Positions 34,791 through 43,755 of a DNA stretch of 64,000 bases are shown here, in pieces. The position numbers and the translations under genes were made by a program. The stretch's first letter is position 1. Every line of letters starts with the position of its first letter. The stretch spans positions 186,001 through 250,000 of the forward strand of contig NZ_FOIC01000002.1 in NCBI RefSeq assembly GCF_900111485.1, in the 5' to 3' direction. The notes beneath the pieces are model-generated. The model worked only from the letters and a program-made list of their open reading frames with translations. It did not search any database and was not told the origin of the DNA. The DNA is from Natrinema hispanicum (lineage in GTDB: Archaea; Halobacteriota; Halobacteria; Halobacteriales; Natrialbaceae).

Positions 34791-36095
34791 TTACGGATTG
34801 GCTTCCCAGTTCTCGACGGCAACCGTCTCGCCGGCTGGGATCCCCTCACGATCATCGTCGACGACCACCCAGCCATCCGCCAGCGCGACGCTCGAGAGCA
34901 CGCCTGACCCGCTCGCCCGGGTCGGGATCGCCGTGTACGCGGGTTCGTCGCGGGGGACGTCCTCGTCGCGGGTCTCGAGGCGCACCCGCGCGAACGTCCG
35001 CGTGCCAGGCTCGCTCGGGATCTTGCGCTCGAGTCGGGCCTGTGTCGTCGGGTGGGGATCGGGTTCTGTGCCCTCGAGCCAGCGCAACGTCGGCCGCAGA
35101 AACTGAACGGCGTTGATGATGCAGGCGACTGGATAGCCGGGCAATGCGAGTACGGGCGTGTCCTCGACGATTCCCAGACAGACCGGATGGCCGGGTTTGA
35201 GCCCGACGCCGTGGACCAGCACCTCACCCAGGTCGTCGATCACCTCCGGCAGCAAGTCCCGCTTACCGACCGAAGAGCCCCCAGTCGTGACGACCACGTC
35301 CTTCGTCAGATCGCGCTGGATTGCCACGCGCAGCGACTCGGGATCGTCGGTGACCACGTCGCGGTACGTGGCGCGAGCGCCCCAGCGCTGGGCCAGCCGC
35401 GACACCGTGAGCCCGTTGGTTTCGACGACTTCACCGGGGTCGGGATCGGCCTCGACCAGTTCCTCGCCGGTCGGGATCACGCCGACCGTCGGTTGCTGTG
35501 CGACCGCAACTTGCCCATAGCCCGCCGATCGCAACAGGCCCAGATCCGACGGTCGGAGCCGATGGCCCGCCTCGTAGAGCTGTTGCCCTTCCTCGATGTC
35601 CTCGCCGATCGGCGCGACGTTTTCGCCCTCCGCGACGGCGTCTTCGACCTCGAGGTCGCCGATCGATTCGCGTTCGGTGACGCGTTCGATCATGACGACG
35701 GCGTTGGCCCCCTCGGGGAGGGCGCTGCCGGTGTGGACCCGCGCGGCCGTCCCCGGGTCGATGCGGTCGGCAGTAGCGTGGTCCTCGTCGACTGCGTCGG
35801 GCTCGGTCAGTTCTAACACCTCCGGGGAGCGCCCGCTGGCCCCGAAGGTGTCCGCGGCCCGGACGGCGTAGCCGTCCATGGCCGCCCGTCGATAATGGGG
35901 GACGTTTCGGGCGGCTGTAACGGGTGCGGCAAGCACGCGGCCGTCAGCACGCGCGACATCGACGGTCTCGGTCCCACAGGGGACGTCGGCGTCCCCACGA
36001 TCTGCGACAGCCTCTCTGAGAATCCGGCGCGCCTCGGCGACCGGCGTCCGCACCTTGAACCCGGCTTCCGTGCGCTCGCGGTCCGCTCCTTCCAT
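34791..36095 (-). CDS. moeA: Molybdopterin molybdenumtransferase MoeA (second copy)
   Basis: 434 residues from ATG 36095. It keeps RRAAMDGYAVRA, the TGSALP loop, PTGEELV, TTGGSSVGKRD and LALPGYPVACI, that is, the substrate-binding and catalytic loops of MoeA. It inserts Mo or W into the pterin cofactor. It lacks the binding-protein fusion of the copy at 29583. Haloarchaea often have two MoeA proteins, possibly one for Mo and one for W or for sensing, but the sequence does not decide. A longer start at 36197 would overlap the divergent hsp20 promoter and is less likely. Confidence 0.92.
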   Translation of the reverse strand: MEGADRERTEAGFKVRTPVAEARRILREAVADRGDADVPCGTETVDVARADGRVLAAPVTAARNVPHYRRAAMDGYAVRAADTFGASGRSPEVLELTEPDAVDEDHATADRIDPGTAARVHTGSALPEGANAVVMIERVTERESIGDLEVEDAVAEGENVAPIGEDIEEGQQLYEAGHRLRPSDLGLLRSAGYGQVAVAQQPTVGVIPTGEELVEADPDPGEVVETNGLTVSRLAQRWGARATYRDVVTDDPESLRVAIQRDLTKDVVVTTGGSSVGKRDLLPEVIDDLGEVLVHGVGLKPGHPVCLGIVEDTPVLALPGYPVACIINAVQFLRPTLRWLEGTEPDPHPTTQARLERKIPSEPGTRTFARVRLETRDEDVPRDEPAYTAIPTRASGSGVLSSVALADGWVVVDDDREGIPAGETVAVENWEANP

Positions 36096-36195
36096 ACGGT
36101 GACTCGAGTCGCCGGACGCCAAAAGCATGGGGGCCCGTGGAGGGCAAATCGCCGCGACCGCGGGGTTTTTCGTAGCGGCGTTCAAACCTGTATCC

Positions 36196-36558
36196 ATGTC
36201 AGCGCTCCGCGACGCGTTGCGGGACCTCTCCGAGGACGTCTTCTTCGATCTACTCGAGAGCGAGGACGCCTATCTGCTCGTGCTTGACGTCCCTGGAGTC
36301 ACCGCCGAGTCGCTCGACCTCGCGATCGAGGACGGTCGCATCTCCATCGATGCCACCCGGGAAAAGGAGCCGACCGAAGACTACCAGTACATCGAGGAGA
36401 ACCGCTCGCTCTTTCTCGATGTCGATCTTCCGCTGCCCGACGACGCATCCGACGCCAACGCCGAGGCGACGGTCGACCGGGGCGTCCTCGAGTTGGTGCT
36501 GCCGAAACGAGGTTCCAGCGACGAGACAACGATCGAGATCGTCGACGAGGACGCCTAA
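36196..36558 (+). CDS. Hsp20/alpha-crystallin family small heat-shock protein
   Basis: 120 residues. The alpha-crystallin-like beta-sandwich runs from about 25 to 110 (VLDVPGVTAESLDL, then SLFLDVDLPLP and VLELVLPK). It is short and very acidic with no long N-terminal arm, so oligomers are likely small. It holds unfolding proteins until refolding. Starts at ATG 36196 and ends 11 bp before the UbiB-family gene. Confidence 0.85.
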   Translation: MSALRDALRDLSEDVFFDLLESEDAYLLVLDVPGVTAESLDLAIEDGRISIDATREKEPTEDYQYIEENRSLFLDVDLPLPDDASDANAEATVDRGVLELVLPKRGSSDETTIEIVDEDA

Positions 36559-36569
36559 CACGGGGGTGA

Positions 36570-38282
36570 GTGAGACTGGCCTCTCTTCGCGCATACAAGC
36601 GCTTCGTCATCGTCGCATGGCAGTTCCTCCCGCTGTTGCTCGCCTACGCCCGTGACCGGCGGCGCTTTCTCCTGTTTGGCCGCCCCCGGCAGGTCGGCCA
36701 CGAGACCCACAGCCGCCGAGCCGAGCGGTTGCTCGACTCGCTGTTGACGCTGGGGCCGACCTTTATCAAACTCGGGCAGTTGCTGTCGACCCGTCCCGAC
36801 ATCCTCCCACCGGCGTACATCGACACCCTCGCGTCCCTGCAAGACGCCGTGCCGCCGGCACCGTGGCCCGAGGCGAAACAGGTGCTCGAGGACGAACTCG
36901 GCCCCGTCGACGAGCGCTTTGCGGAATTCGATACCGAGCCGATCAGCGGCGCGAGTCTGGGACAGGTCTATCGGGCGCGACTCGACCCCGAAACGGAGCG
37001 GACGCGGGCCGACCCGACCGACGATGCCAGTCGCGAGGTCGCCGTGAAGATCCGCCGCCCGAACATCGAATCGCTCGTCAACGCCGATCTACGGGTCATC
37101 AAGTGGTCGCTGCCGATCCTGCTGTATTTCGTCGGCGAAGCGCGCGCGTTCTCACTCGAGAACTTGGCCGACGAGTTCTCGAAGACGATCCGCGAGGAGA
37201 TGGACTACGAGCGCGAAGCCAAGATGCTCACCGAGATCCGCGCGAACTTTGCCGACGACGATCGGTTTCGCATTCCCGACGTGATCGAGAGCCACTCCGA
37301 CTCGCGCGTGCTCACGATGGAGTACATCGGTGGGACGAAGATCAACGAGCTCGAGGAACTCGAGCGCAAAGGGATCGACCGAACACAGATTGCAGAGAAC
37401 TTAGAGCGGTCGTACCTCCAGATGATCATCGACGATGGGGTCTTCCACGCCGATCCCCACCCCGGCAACCTTGCGGTGACCGACGAGGGGAAGATCGTCT
37501 TCTATGACTTCGGGATGTCGGGACGGGTCGATTCGTTCATTCAGGACAAGATCGTCGACTTCTACGTCGCTGTCGCCAACCAGGACATCGACGGCATCCT
37601 CGACGCGCTGGTCGAGATCGGGACGCTATCACCCGACGCCGACCGCGGTGTGATGTCCGAGGTGATGGAGATCGCCATCCAGGACGCCCGTGGTGAGGAC
37701 GTCGAACAGTACCGGGTCAACCAGATCGTCGGCCAGATCGAGGACTCGATCTACGAGTTCCCCTTCCGGCTTCCGAAAAACCTCGCGCTCGTCCTCCGGG
37801 TCGCGACCGTCGTCGAAGGCGTCTGTGTCACTCTCGATGAGGACTTCGATTTCATCGCGACGGCGACCGACTTCCTGACCGAAGAAGGGTATCGCGAGGA
37901 AACCATCCGAAACTATATCGACGAGACGGGCCAGCAGCTCCGCCGAAGCGGCGAGTCGCTGACTCGACTTGCACCCAAGACCGAGCGCGCACTCGACCGA
38001 CTCGACCGCGACGACCTCTACCTCCGCATCGGCGTCGAAGACTCGGACAAGGTCTTCGAGAACCTCGCCAAGCGCATGATCTACGGCATGCTGTTGACGA
38101 TGTCGCTGTTCTCGACCGGCGTGCTCTACGCGCTCGAGGCCCCCCTTGGATCGATCGTCGCAGCGGCCTTCTCGGTGGTCGTGCTGATCCAACTCTACCG
38201 GTCGTTTCGCTCACCCAAATCGATCGGTGCACGGCCACAGTTTACGCGCCAGAACCTCCGCCAGCGCCGCGGCGAGGAATGA
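36570..38282 (+). CDS. UbiB/ABC1 (AarF) atypical kinase family membrane protein
   Basis: 570 residues with the ABC1 domain: KLGQLLSTRPDILP near 70, the GASLGQVYRA A/G-rich loop, VKIRRP lysine, DGVFHADPHPGN catalytic loop and FYDFGMSG DFG site. Two C-terminal membrane spans (about 505-545) anchor it. Relatives act in ubiquinone synthesis or lipid homeostasis. In haloarchaea menaquinone/prenyl-lipid metabolism is the likely area. Start is a GTG at 36570. It lies 11 bp after hsp20, probably one operon. Confidence 0.92.
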   Translation: MRLASLRAYKRFVIVAWQFLPLLLAYARDRRRFLLFGRPRQVGHETHSRRAERLLDSLLTLGPTFIKLGQLLSTRPDILPPAYIDTLASLQDAVPPAPWPEAKQVLEDELGPVDERFAEFDTEPISGASLGQVYRARLDPETERTRADPTDDASREVAVKIRRPNIESLVNADLRVIKWSLPILLYFVGEARAFSLENLADEFSKTIREEMDYEREAKMLTEIRANFADDDRFRIPDVIESHSDSRVLTMEYIGGTKINELEELERKGIDRTQIAENLERSYLQMIIDDGVFHADPHPGNLAVTDEGKIVFYDFGMSGRVDSFIQDKIVDFYVAVANQDIDGILDALVEIGTLSPDADRGVMSEVMEIAIQDARGEDVEQYRVNQIVGQIEDSIYEFPFRLPKNLALVLRVATVVEGVCVTLDEDFDFIATATDFLTEEGYREETIRNYIDETGQQLRRSGESLTRLAPKTERALDRLDRDDLYLRIGVEDSDKVFENLAKRMIYGMLLTMSLFSTGVLYALEAPLGSIVAAAFSVVVLIQLYRSFRSPKSIGARPQFTRQNLRQRRGEE

Positions 38283-38342
38283 GACGCGCTTCCACCGAGT
38301 GGCCGCCCAACGTTTCTTGCGGTGTCGGGTCGAAACACAGCT

Positions 38343-39419
38343 ATGGACTACGATCGGATCGCCGACCTGTCGCTGACGATCGCGTCGGTCGAAAGCGAGC
38401 GCCGCGAGCGCGAGACCTCGAGCGACTTCACCCGTGTCACGACTGAATTTGCGCTTTCGGGACCGACACCGGACGGCGACGGGACGGTTACGGGACGCGG
38501 TGAGGACGTGACCTACGACACCGAAGATCACGACCGGCTGGCTGAGACTGGCCTGCCGGAACTCACCGGCGAATACACGTTCGAGTCGTTTTCCAAGCGA
38601 CTCGCGGCCCTCGATCTCTTTCCCGGCGGTGCACCCGACCGTGAGGTCTTTCGCAACTACCGGCGGTGGGGCATCGAGAGTGCGGCGCTCGATCTCGCGT
38701 TGCGACAGGCCGAGACAGACGTTGCGAGCGTCCTCGAGCGGTCGCTCGAGCCGGTTCGGTTCGTCGCCAGTACCCGCCTCGGCGAGCCGCCGACGACCGA
38801 CCGACTCGAGGTCCTACACGAACAGGTCCCCGACCTCGACTTCAAACTCGATCCGACGCCCGAGTGGGACGCTGATCTCGTCACCGCCATCGACGAAACG
38901 GTCGGCACTGACGCGGTCCGCATCCTCGATCTGAAAGGCCAGTACGAGGGCACCGAGGTCGACGTGCCGGCCGATCCCGAACTATATGAACTCGTTCTCG
39001 AGGGATTCCCAAACGCCATCATCGAGGATCCGGCGCTGACCGACGAGACGCGGCCGCTGTTCGAGGACTCGGCGGTTCGATCGCGCGTCTCGTGGGACGC
39101 GCCGATCCACGGGCTCGAAGACGTCGAAGCGCTGCCGTGGGAGCCTGACTGGCTGAACGTCAAACCGTCGCGCTTTGGCTCGCTCGCGTCGCTGCTCGAG
39201 ACGATCACCTACTGCAACGAGCGCGGGATTCGGCTGTACGGCGGCGGTCAATTCGAACTCGGCGTGGGTCGCGGGCAGGTTCAGATGCTTGCCTCGCTGT
39301 TCTACCCCGACAGCCCCAACGACGTTGCCCCGCGGGCGTACAACGAGCCCGCAGTCGGTGACGGGCTGCCGGCGAGCCCGCTCGAGCCAGCCGGCGAGTC
39401 CGTCGGATTCCGCTGGTAG
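38343..39419 (+). CDS. Enolase-superfamily (muconate cycloisomerase-like) protein
   Basis: 358 residues. It has the enolase-like layout: a capping N-terminal half and a barrel with metal-ligand-like ILDLKGQYEG, IIEDPAL and DAPIHG strands, and NVKPSRFG. The classical K-x-K base pair is not obvious, so the catalysed reaction is unknown and the active site may be altered. ATG at 38343 is the best start. A separate transcription unit after the UbiB-family gene. Confidence 0.7.
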   Translation: MDYDRIADLSLTIASVESERRERETSSDFTRVTTEFALSGPTPDGDGTVTGRGEDVTYDTEDHDRLAETGLPELTGEYTFESFSKRLAALDLFPGGAPDREVFRNYRRWGIESAALDLALRQAETDVASVLERSLEPVRFVASTRLGEPPTTDRLEVLHEQVPDLDFKLDPTPEWDADLVTAIDETVGTDAVRILDLKGQYEGTEVDVPADPELYELVLEGFPNAIIEDPALTDETRPLFEDSAVRSRVSWDAPIHGLEDVEALPWEPDWLNVKPSRFGSLASLLETITYCNERGIRLYGGGQFELGVGRGQVQMLASLFYPDSPNDVAPRAYNEPAVGDGLPASPLEPAGESVGFRW

Positions 39420-39772
39420 CGGCTGGCCCGTTTAGCCACATCATGACAACAGGATCGTAATCACTCGAGCGGAACGTCTGTTCGGCCACCAACACTTTAC
39501 GTGATGGTGACAAGATTGAGAAGTCCGGGGTGGACTGGATGGATGTGAGTGCTGTGGTCCAGCCTGGATGTGAGTTTTTCCCGGACGTTCCACGGGTTTC
39601 GATTCCGCTGTAAAATAGCTGGGGGTTCGTCGCTCGCCAAAGGGTGTGTCCGCCGATGCTCGAGACGGCCGGATCCGACCTCGCAGTGACGGAGATAGTC
39701 CTGTTAGCACACCGAACAGGCTCCAGCGGCCATTCCAAACGGTTTATGGCCGTCGGTTGATTACGCCGGGAC
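39420..39772. other. 353-bp intergenic region, no clear gene
   Basis: No convincing gene is present. A TATA element (gtttat, about 39742-39747) belongs to the aIF5A gene. The middle part has an 11-bp direct repeat TGGATGTGAGT (39540-39550 and 39565-39575) and is A/T-richer than the genes around it. It could be a remnant of a mobile element, but I cannot identify one. Confidence 0.4.
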
Positions 39773-40147
39773 ATGGCGAAACAGCAGACCGAAGTTCGCG
39801 ATCTCCAGGAAGGCAGCTACGTCATGATCGACGATGCTGCGTGTAAGATCAACGCCTACTCGACCGCCAAGCCCGGCAAACACGGCAGCGCCAAGGCGCG
39901 CGTCGAGGCCAAGGGTGTCTTCGACGGCAAGAAACGCTCGCTGTCCCAGCCTGTCGACGCCAAGATCTGGGTGCCGATCATCGAACGCAAAAACGGACAG
40001 GTCGTCTCCGTCGACGGCGACGACATGCAGGTCATGGACTTAGAGACCTACGAGACCATCACGATGCGCATTCCCGAGGACAAAGATGTCTCGCCCGACG
40101 AGAACATCGAGTACCTCGAGATGGAAGACCAGCGAAAGATCGTCTAA
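39773..40147 (+). CDS. eif5A: Translation factor aIF5A
   Basis: 124 residues, full length. The exposed loop around K36 (PGKHGSAK) is the hypusine/deoxyhypusine modification site, and a C-terminal OB domain runs from about 75. It helps ribosomes through difficult peptide bonds, such as Pro runs. The next gene, an agmatinase, overlaps its stop by one base, which fits the haloarchaeal route where deoxyhypusine is made from agmatine and then trimmed by an agmatinase-like enzyme. A leaderless start is supported by the TATA element. Confidence 0.97.
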   Translation: MAKQQTEVRDLQEGSYVMIDDAACKINAYSTAKPGKHGSAKARVEAKGVFDGKKRSLSQPVDAKIWVPIIERKNGQVVSVDGDDMQVMDLETYETITMRIPEDKDVSPDENIEYLEMEDQRKIV

Positions 40148-41004
40148 TGTTTCCTGGGGCGGCCGACGAGCGCGAGGGGACCGACACGGCGGCCGATGCC
40201 GACCGTGGAGATGCGAACTTCGTGGTCGTCGGTGCGCCCCTGGACGCCACGACGACCTTTCAGCCGGGAACCCGGTTCGGGCCCCGGCGAATCCGTACGT
40301 TTGCCGAACCGTTCGACGATTACGACCACCGGACGGACCAGCATTTCTCTGAACTGGGCGTCGTCGACCGCGGCGACATCCGCGCGTGGGACGATGCACA
40401 GGAGTACCTCGACTACCTGACGAGTACGCTACGCGAGTCCGTCTGGAACGACGCCGTCCCACTGCTCCTAGGAGGTGAGCACACCGTCTCGCTCGCGGGC
40501 GCACGCGCGGTCGAACCTGACGTGTTCGTCTGCCTCGACGCCCACCTCGACCTCTATGGTGCCTACGACGGGAACCCGCTCTCCCACGCTGCCGTTACCC
40601 GACGGATTCTCGAGGACGTCGACACGGTCGAAGAGGCGATTATCCTCGGTGCGCGCACTGGCAGCGAAGCCGAGTGGGAGCGCGCCGCGGCGGACGACGT
40701 GACCGTGGTGCCGCCCGAGGACGTGGCTGACTGGGATCCTGGCGATCGACTCGCCGATCGCGACGTCTACCTGAGCGTCGACATCGACGCCGCCGATCCC
40801 GGCTTCGCGCCAGGCACCGGGACGACCGAGCCGTTCGGCCTCGAGCCCCGGGAACTCCGTGACGTCGTCCGTGCGGTCGCACCCCACGCTGACGGCTTCG
40901 ACGCCGTCGAAGTCAACGACCGCGACGACGGGCAGGCGGCCGCGCTGGCTGCCAAACTCGTTCGCGAGTTCGTCTTTTCGCACGCCAGCGGCGTCGACAC
41001 ATAG
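40147..41004 (+). CDS. speB: Agmatinase-family ureohydrolase
   Basis: 285 residues with the two-Mn site: H112 (GGEHTVS), D131, H133 and D135 (DAHLD), D212 and D214 (SVDIDAADP). It would remove urea from agmatine, or from agmatine-modified lysine in aIF5A, as described for Haloferax volcanii. The one-base overlap with eif5A supports the latter. Note that the usual GGDHS is GGEHT here, a conservative change at a metal-site loop. Confidence 0.93.
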   Translation: MFPGAADEREGTDTAADADRGDANFVVVGAPLDATTTFQPGTRFGPRRIRTFAEPFDDYDHRTDQHFSELGVVDRGDIRAWDDAQEYLDYLTSTLRESVWNDAVPLLLGGEHTVSLAGARAVEPDVFVCLDAHLDLYGAYDGNPLSHAAVTRRILEDVDTVEEAIILGARTGSEAEWERAAADDVTVVPPEDVADWDPGDRLADRDVYLSVDIDAADPGFAPGTGTTEPFGLEPRELRDVVRAVAPHADGFDAVEVNDRDDGQAAALAAKLVREFVFSHASGVDT

Positions 41005-41057
41005 CCATCGGCCACGCGAGAGCGCACGTTTTTCCCACTCCGCCCGAACTCCCGAGT

Positions 41058-41549
41058 ATGCTCGAGACGACGCTGTGTTTCCCGCTCCGGGATAGCGATT
41101 CCAACGTGGGTCGCGACGTGCTCCTCATCGAGAAACGCCGCGGGCTCGGCGAGGGCTGGTACAATGGCCCTGGCGGAAAATGCGAACCTGGCGAGACACC
41201 CCCAGAGTGTGCTATCCGCGAAACGCGCGAGGAGGTCGGCCTCGAGGTCACAGCCCTCGAGAAAGCCGGCGAGCTTACCTTTCTGCTCGACGGCGACACA
41301 CACTCGGTCTGTCACGTCTTTCGGACGCGGTCGTTTACCGGCGAGCCGACCGCGTCCGACGAGGCTCACCCGGAATGGATCGCCATCGAAGACGTGCCAT
41401 ATGACCGGATGTGGGACGACGATCACCTGTGGCTCCCCGGCGTGCTCGAGGGGCGGACCGTCGTCGGCGAGTTTCGGTTCGAAGGTGGCGAGCCCTTAGA
41501 CGAGGCCGAGTTCGTCGCTCACGATCTCGAGTGGGACGTCTCGGTGTGA
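41058..41549 (+). CDS. NUDIX hydrolase, MTH1-like oxidised-nucleotide phosphatase
   Basis: 163 residues. LETTLCFP, the LLIEKRRGLGEGWYNGPGGK entry loop and the Nudix box GGKCEPGETPPECAIRETRE... follow the MTH1/8-oxo-dGTP diphosphatase pattern, which removes oxidised purine nucleotides. Substrate may be broader. It lies 53 bp after the agmatinase gene on the same strand but likely has its own promoter. Confidence 0.88.
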   Translation: MLETTLCFPLRDSDSNVGRDVLLIEKRRGLGEGWYNGPGGKCEPGETPPECAIRETREEVGLEVTALEKAGELTFLLDGDTHSVCHVFRTRSFTGEPTASDEAHPEWIAIEDVPYDRMWDDDHLWLPGVLEGRTVVGEFRFEGGEPLDEAEFVAHDLEWDVSV

Positions 41550-41565
41550 TCGCTCGATTGCCACT

Positions 41566-42540
41566 TTAGGGTTTCAGTACGACCTTGCCCGAGCTCTTCC
41601 GGTCCTCGATGTACTGGTGAGCGTCGGCGGCGTCTGCGAGCGCGAACGACTCGCCCAGTACGACCTCGAGATCGCCGCTTGCGAGTCCCTCGGTGAGATC
41701 CGGAACCGCCTGCATGATCCTGCTCGGGTCGTGGGTGGCTGCCTGACCGAGGTGGAATCCTGTGACGGTCTTGTTCTCGAAGAGCAGCCGCTTGTTGCTG
41801 ACCTCGGCGGGGACGCCGCTGGCGACGCCGTAGGTGACCATCCGGCCGAAGTGGGCCATCGCGTCGAGGCTGCGCTCGAAGACGTCGTCGCCGACGCTCT
41901 CTAAGACGAGATCGACGCCTTTCCCATCGGTTTCGTCCGCGATTACCTCGCGGAAGTCCGTTTCGGTGTAGTCGATCGGATGGTCACAGCCCAACTCGGC
42001 CGCGAGCTCGAGCTTTTCCTCCGAACTCGCGGTCCCGAAGACCTCCGCACCGGCGTTCGACGCCAACTGGACGGCAGCTGTGCCGACCCCGCCCGCGGCG
42101 GCCTGGATCAGGACTGACTCGCCGGCCTCGAGGCCACCCCACGCGAACAGACAGCTATGGGCGGTGAGAAACTGGATCGGGAAGCCAGCGGCTTCCTCGA
42201 GACTCATCGCCTCCGGAACCGGAAAGAGCATCTCGGTGGTCGCGACGACGGACTCGGCGTAGCCGCCGGTTTCGACCATCGCGACAACGCGGTCGCCCTC
42301 CGAGACGTCCTCGACGCCGTCACCGACTGCGTCGACCCGTCCTGCGGCTTCCATCCCCGGAACGTATGGTGGCTCGGGACCGCCGGGATAGTGGCCGCGA
42401 CGCTGCATGATGTCCGCGAAGTTGATCCCGGCCGCCTCGACGGCGATGCGGACCTCGCCCGGCCCCGGGTCCGGTTGCTCGATGTCGACAACCTCGAGTC
42501 GGTCGCTGTCGCCGTATTCTGTTACCTCGATTGCGTCCAT
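41566..42540 (-). CDS. NADPH:quinone oxidoreductase-like MDR enzyme (zinc-independent)
   Basis: 324 residues. GINFADIMQRRGHYPGG, the NADP-binding AAAGGVGTAAVQLA and GKVVLKP end match the zeta-crystallin/QOR branch. The catalytic-zinc ligands of alcohol dehydrogenases are absent. It reduces quinones or enals with NADPH. The physiological substrate is unknown. Convergent with the NUDIX gene, 16 bp between stops. Confidence 0.9.
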   Translation of the reverse strand: MDAIEVTEYGDSDRLEVVDIEQPDPGPGEVRIAVEAAGINFADIMQRRGHYPGGPEPPYVPGMEAAGRVDAVGDGVEDVSEGDRVVAMVETGGYAESVVATTEMLFPVPEAMSLEEAAGFPIQFLTAHSCLFAWGGLEAGESVLIQAAAGGVGTAAVQLASNAGAEVFGTASSEEKLELAAELGCDHPIDYTETDFREVIADETDGKGVDLVLESVGDDVFERSLDAMAHFGRMVTYGVASGVPAEVSNKRLLFENKTVTGFHLGQAATHDPSRIMQAVPDLTEGLASGDLEVVLGESFALADAADAHQYIEDRKSSGKVVLKP

Positions 42541-42655
42541 ACTACTCCTGCGGGCGACAGGCGGATAAACCTCTGAGAACCGGAGGAAACGACCGGGCAG
42601 TTGTGGGACGTGGTGTCGTTACGATAGACGGGGACGGGATTCGTTACCCGAGACG

Positions 42656-43579
42656 CTACAGCTGGTCGATGATCTCGTCGGCGAACGTCGACAGCGCTGC
42701 CTCTCGGTCCTCGTTCTGAATACCGATAATGGCGTGATCGAGACTCAGTTCCTCGAGCCGACTGAAGTACTCGCGGAACCACTCGACGCCAGCCCGGAAG
42801 CCGAGATGCAGCGGCTCGGGCTCGGCCGTTCGGTCGTCGGCCAACTCGACGCGCACCGCGATGGCAAACGGTTTCTCACCGGCGCGGTCGCGCCAGTCGT
42901 GGAGGTAGGTCTCGAGTGTGCGTTCGGGCAAGTGATAGAACAGCCAGCCATCGCCGTGCTCGGCGATCCACTCTTTCGACTGGCGGGCGTGGCCAGTCGG
43001 GAGCAGTGGGATCGTCTCACTGGTCGGCTTTGGGACGACATCGAGGTCTCCCTCCAAGGTCCCCCACTGCCCCTCGAGAGCGGGAAAGTCCTCGCGCCAG
43101 ACCGTTCGGATGGCGTCAACGGACTCGCGAAACAGCTGCCCGCGGTTGTCGGGATCGACGTCGAAGGCAGGGTACTCCGGATCGCGGTCGCCGGAGGCGA
43201 TCCCGAGGACGAGCCGCCCGTCCGAGAGTTGGTCGACCGTCGCCGCGGATTTGGCGACGTGCAGTGGGTGGCGAAGTGTGAGGACGACACTCGAGGTGCC
43301 GAGCGCGATGTCGTCGGTCTGGGCCGCGACGTGTGAGAGCCACGGCCAGGTGTCGAACGTCTGGCCGGCGTCGCCGAACTTCGGCCAGTCGGTCGGGACG
43401 TCACGCGCCCAAAGGCCGTCGAAACCGACCGCCTCGGCGTGTTCGGCGAGTCGGAGTTCGGCGTCGATATCCGGCTGCGAGCGGTTCGTTCCGGTCAGCG
43501 GGAAGCCAGCACCGAAGGTCAGCCCGTCGTGGTCGAACAGCCGTCGGTAGCCAGCGTTTACGTGTCCTCCGGAGTGCAT
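42656..43579 (-). CDS. LLM-class flavin-dependent oxidoreductase
   Basis: 307 residues with a bacterial-luciferase-like barrel: GLWARDVP, ALGTSSVVLTLRHPLHVAKSA and LVLGIASGDRDPEYPAFDVD bind FMN or F420. Haloarchaea often use F420 in this family. The substrate is unknown. Followed downstream by the quinone reductase gene (115-bp gap), so a redox theme is possible. Confidence 0.88.
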   Translation of the reverse strand: MHSGGHVNAGYRRLFDHDGLTFGAGFPLTGTNRSQPDIDAELRLAEHAEAVGFDGLWARDVPTDWPKFGDAGQTFDTWPWLSHVAAQTDDIALGTSSVVLTLRHPLHVAKSAATVDQLSDGRLVLGIASGDRDPEYPAFDVDPDNRGQLFRESVDAIRTVWREDFPALEGQWGTLEGDLDVVPKPTSETIPLLPTGHARQSKEWIAEHGDGWLFYHLPERTLETYLHDWRDRAGEKPFAIAVRVELADDRTAEPEPLHLGFRAGVEWFREYFSRLEELSLDHAIIGIQNEDREAALSTFADEIIDQL

Positions 43580-43755
43580 TCGATCGTGCTATCGGGCGAA
43601 GCAGTATGACGATGGCGTTGTCCGACGGCCGTTGTCGGGCCACCACGTGCCAGTTACTGGATCACTCGCGTTGAATGACTGTGTTGCCACTCGGGCGACG
43701 CGAAAAAGTGGAGAATTCGAGATGGCAGTGGCAGCCTGGTCGTCAGTCGAGCCGA

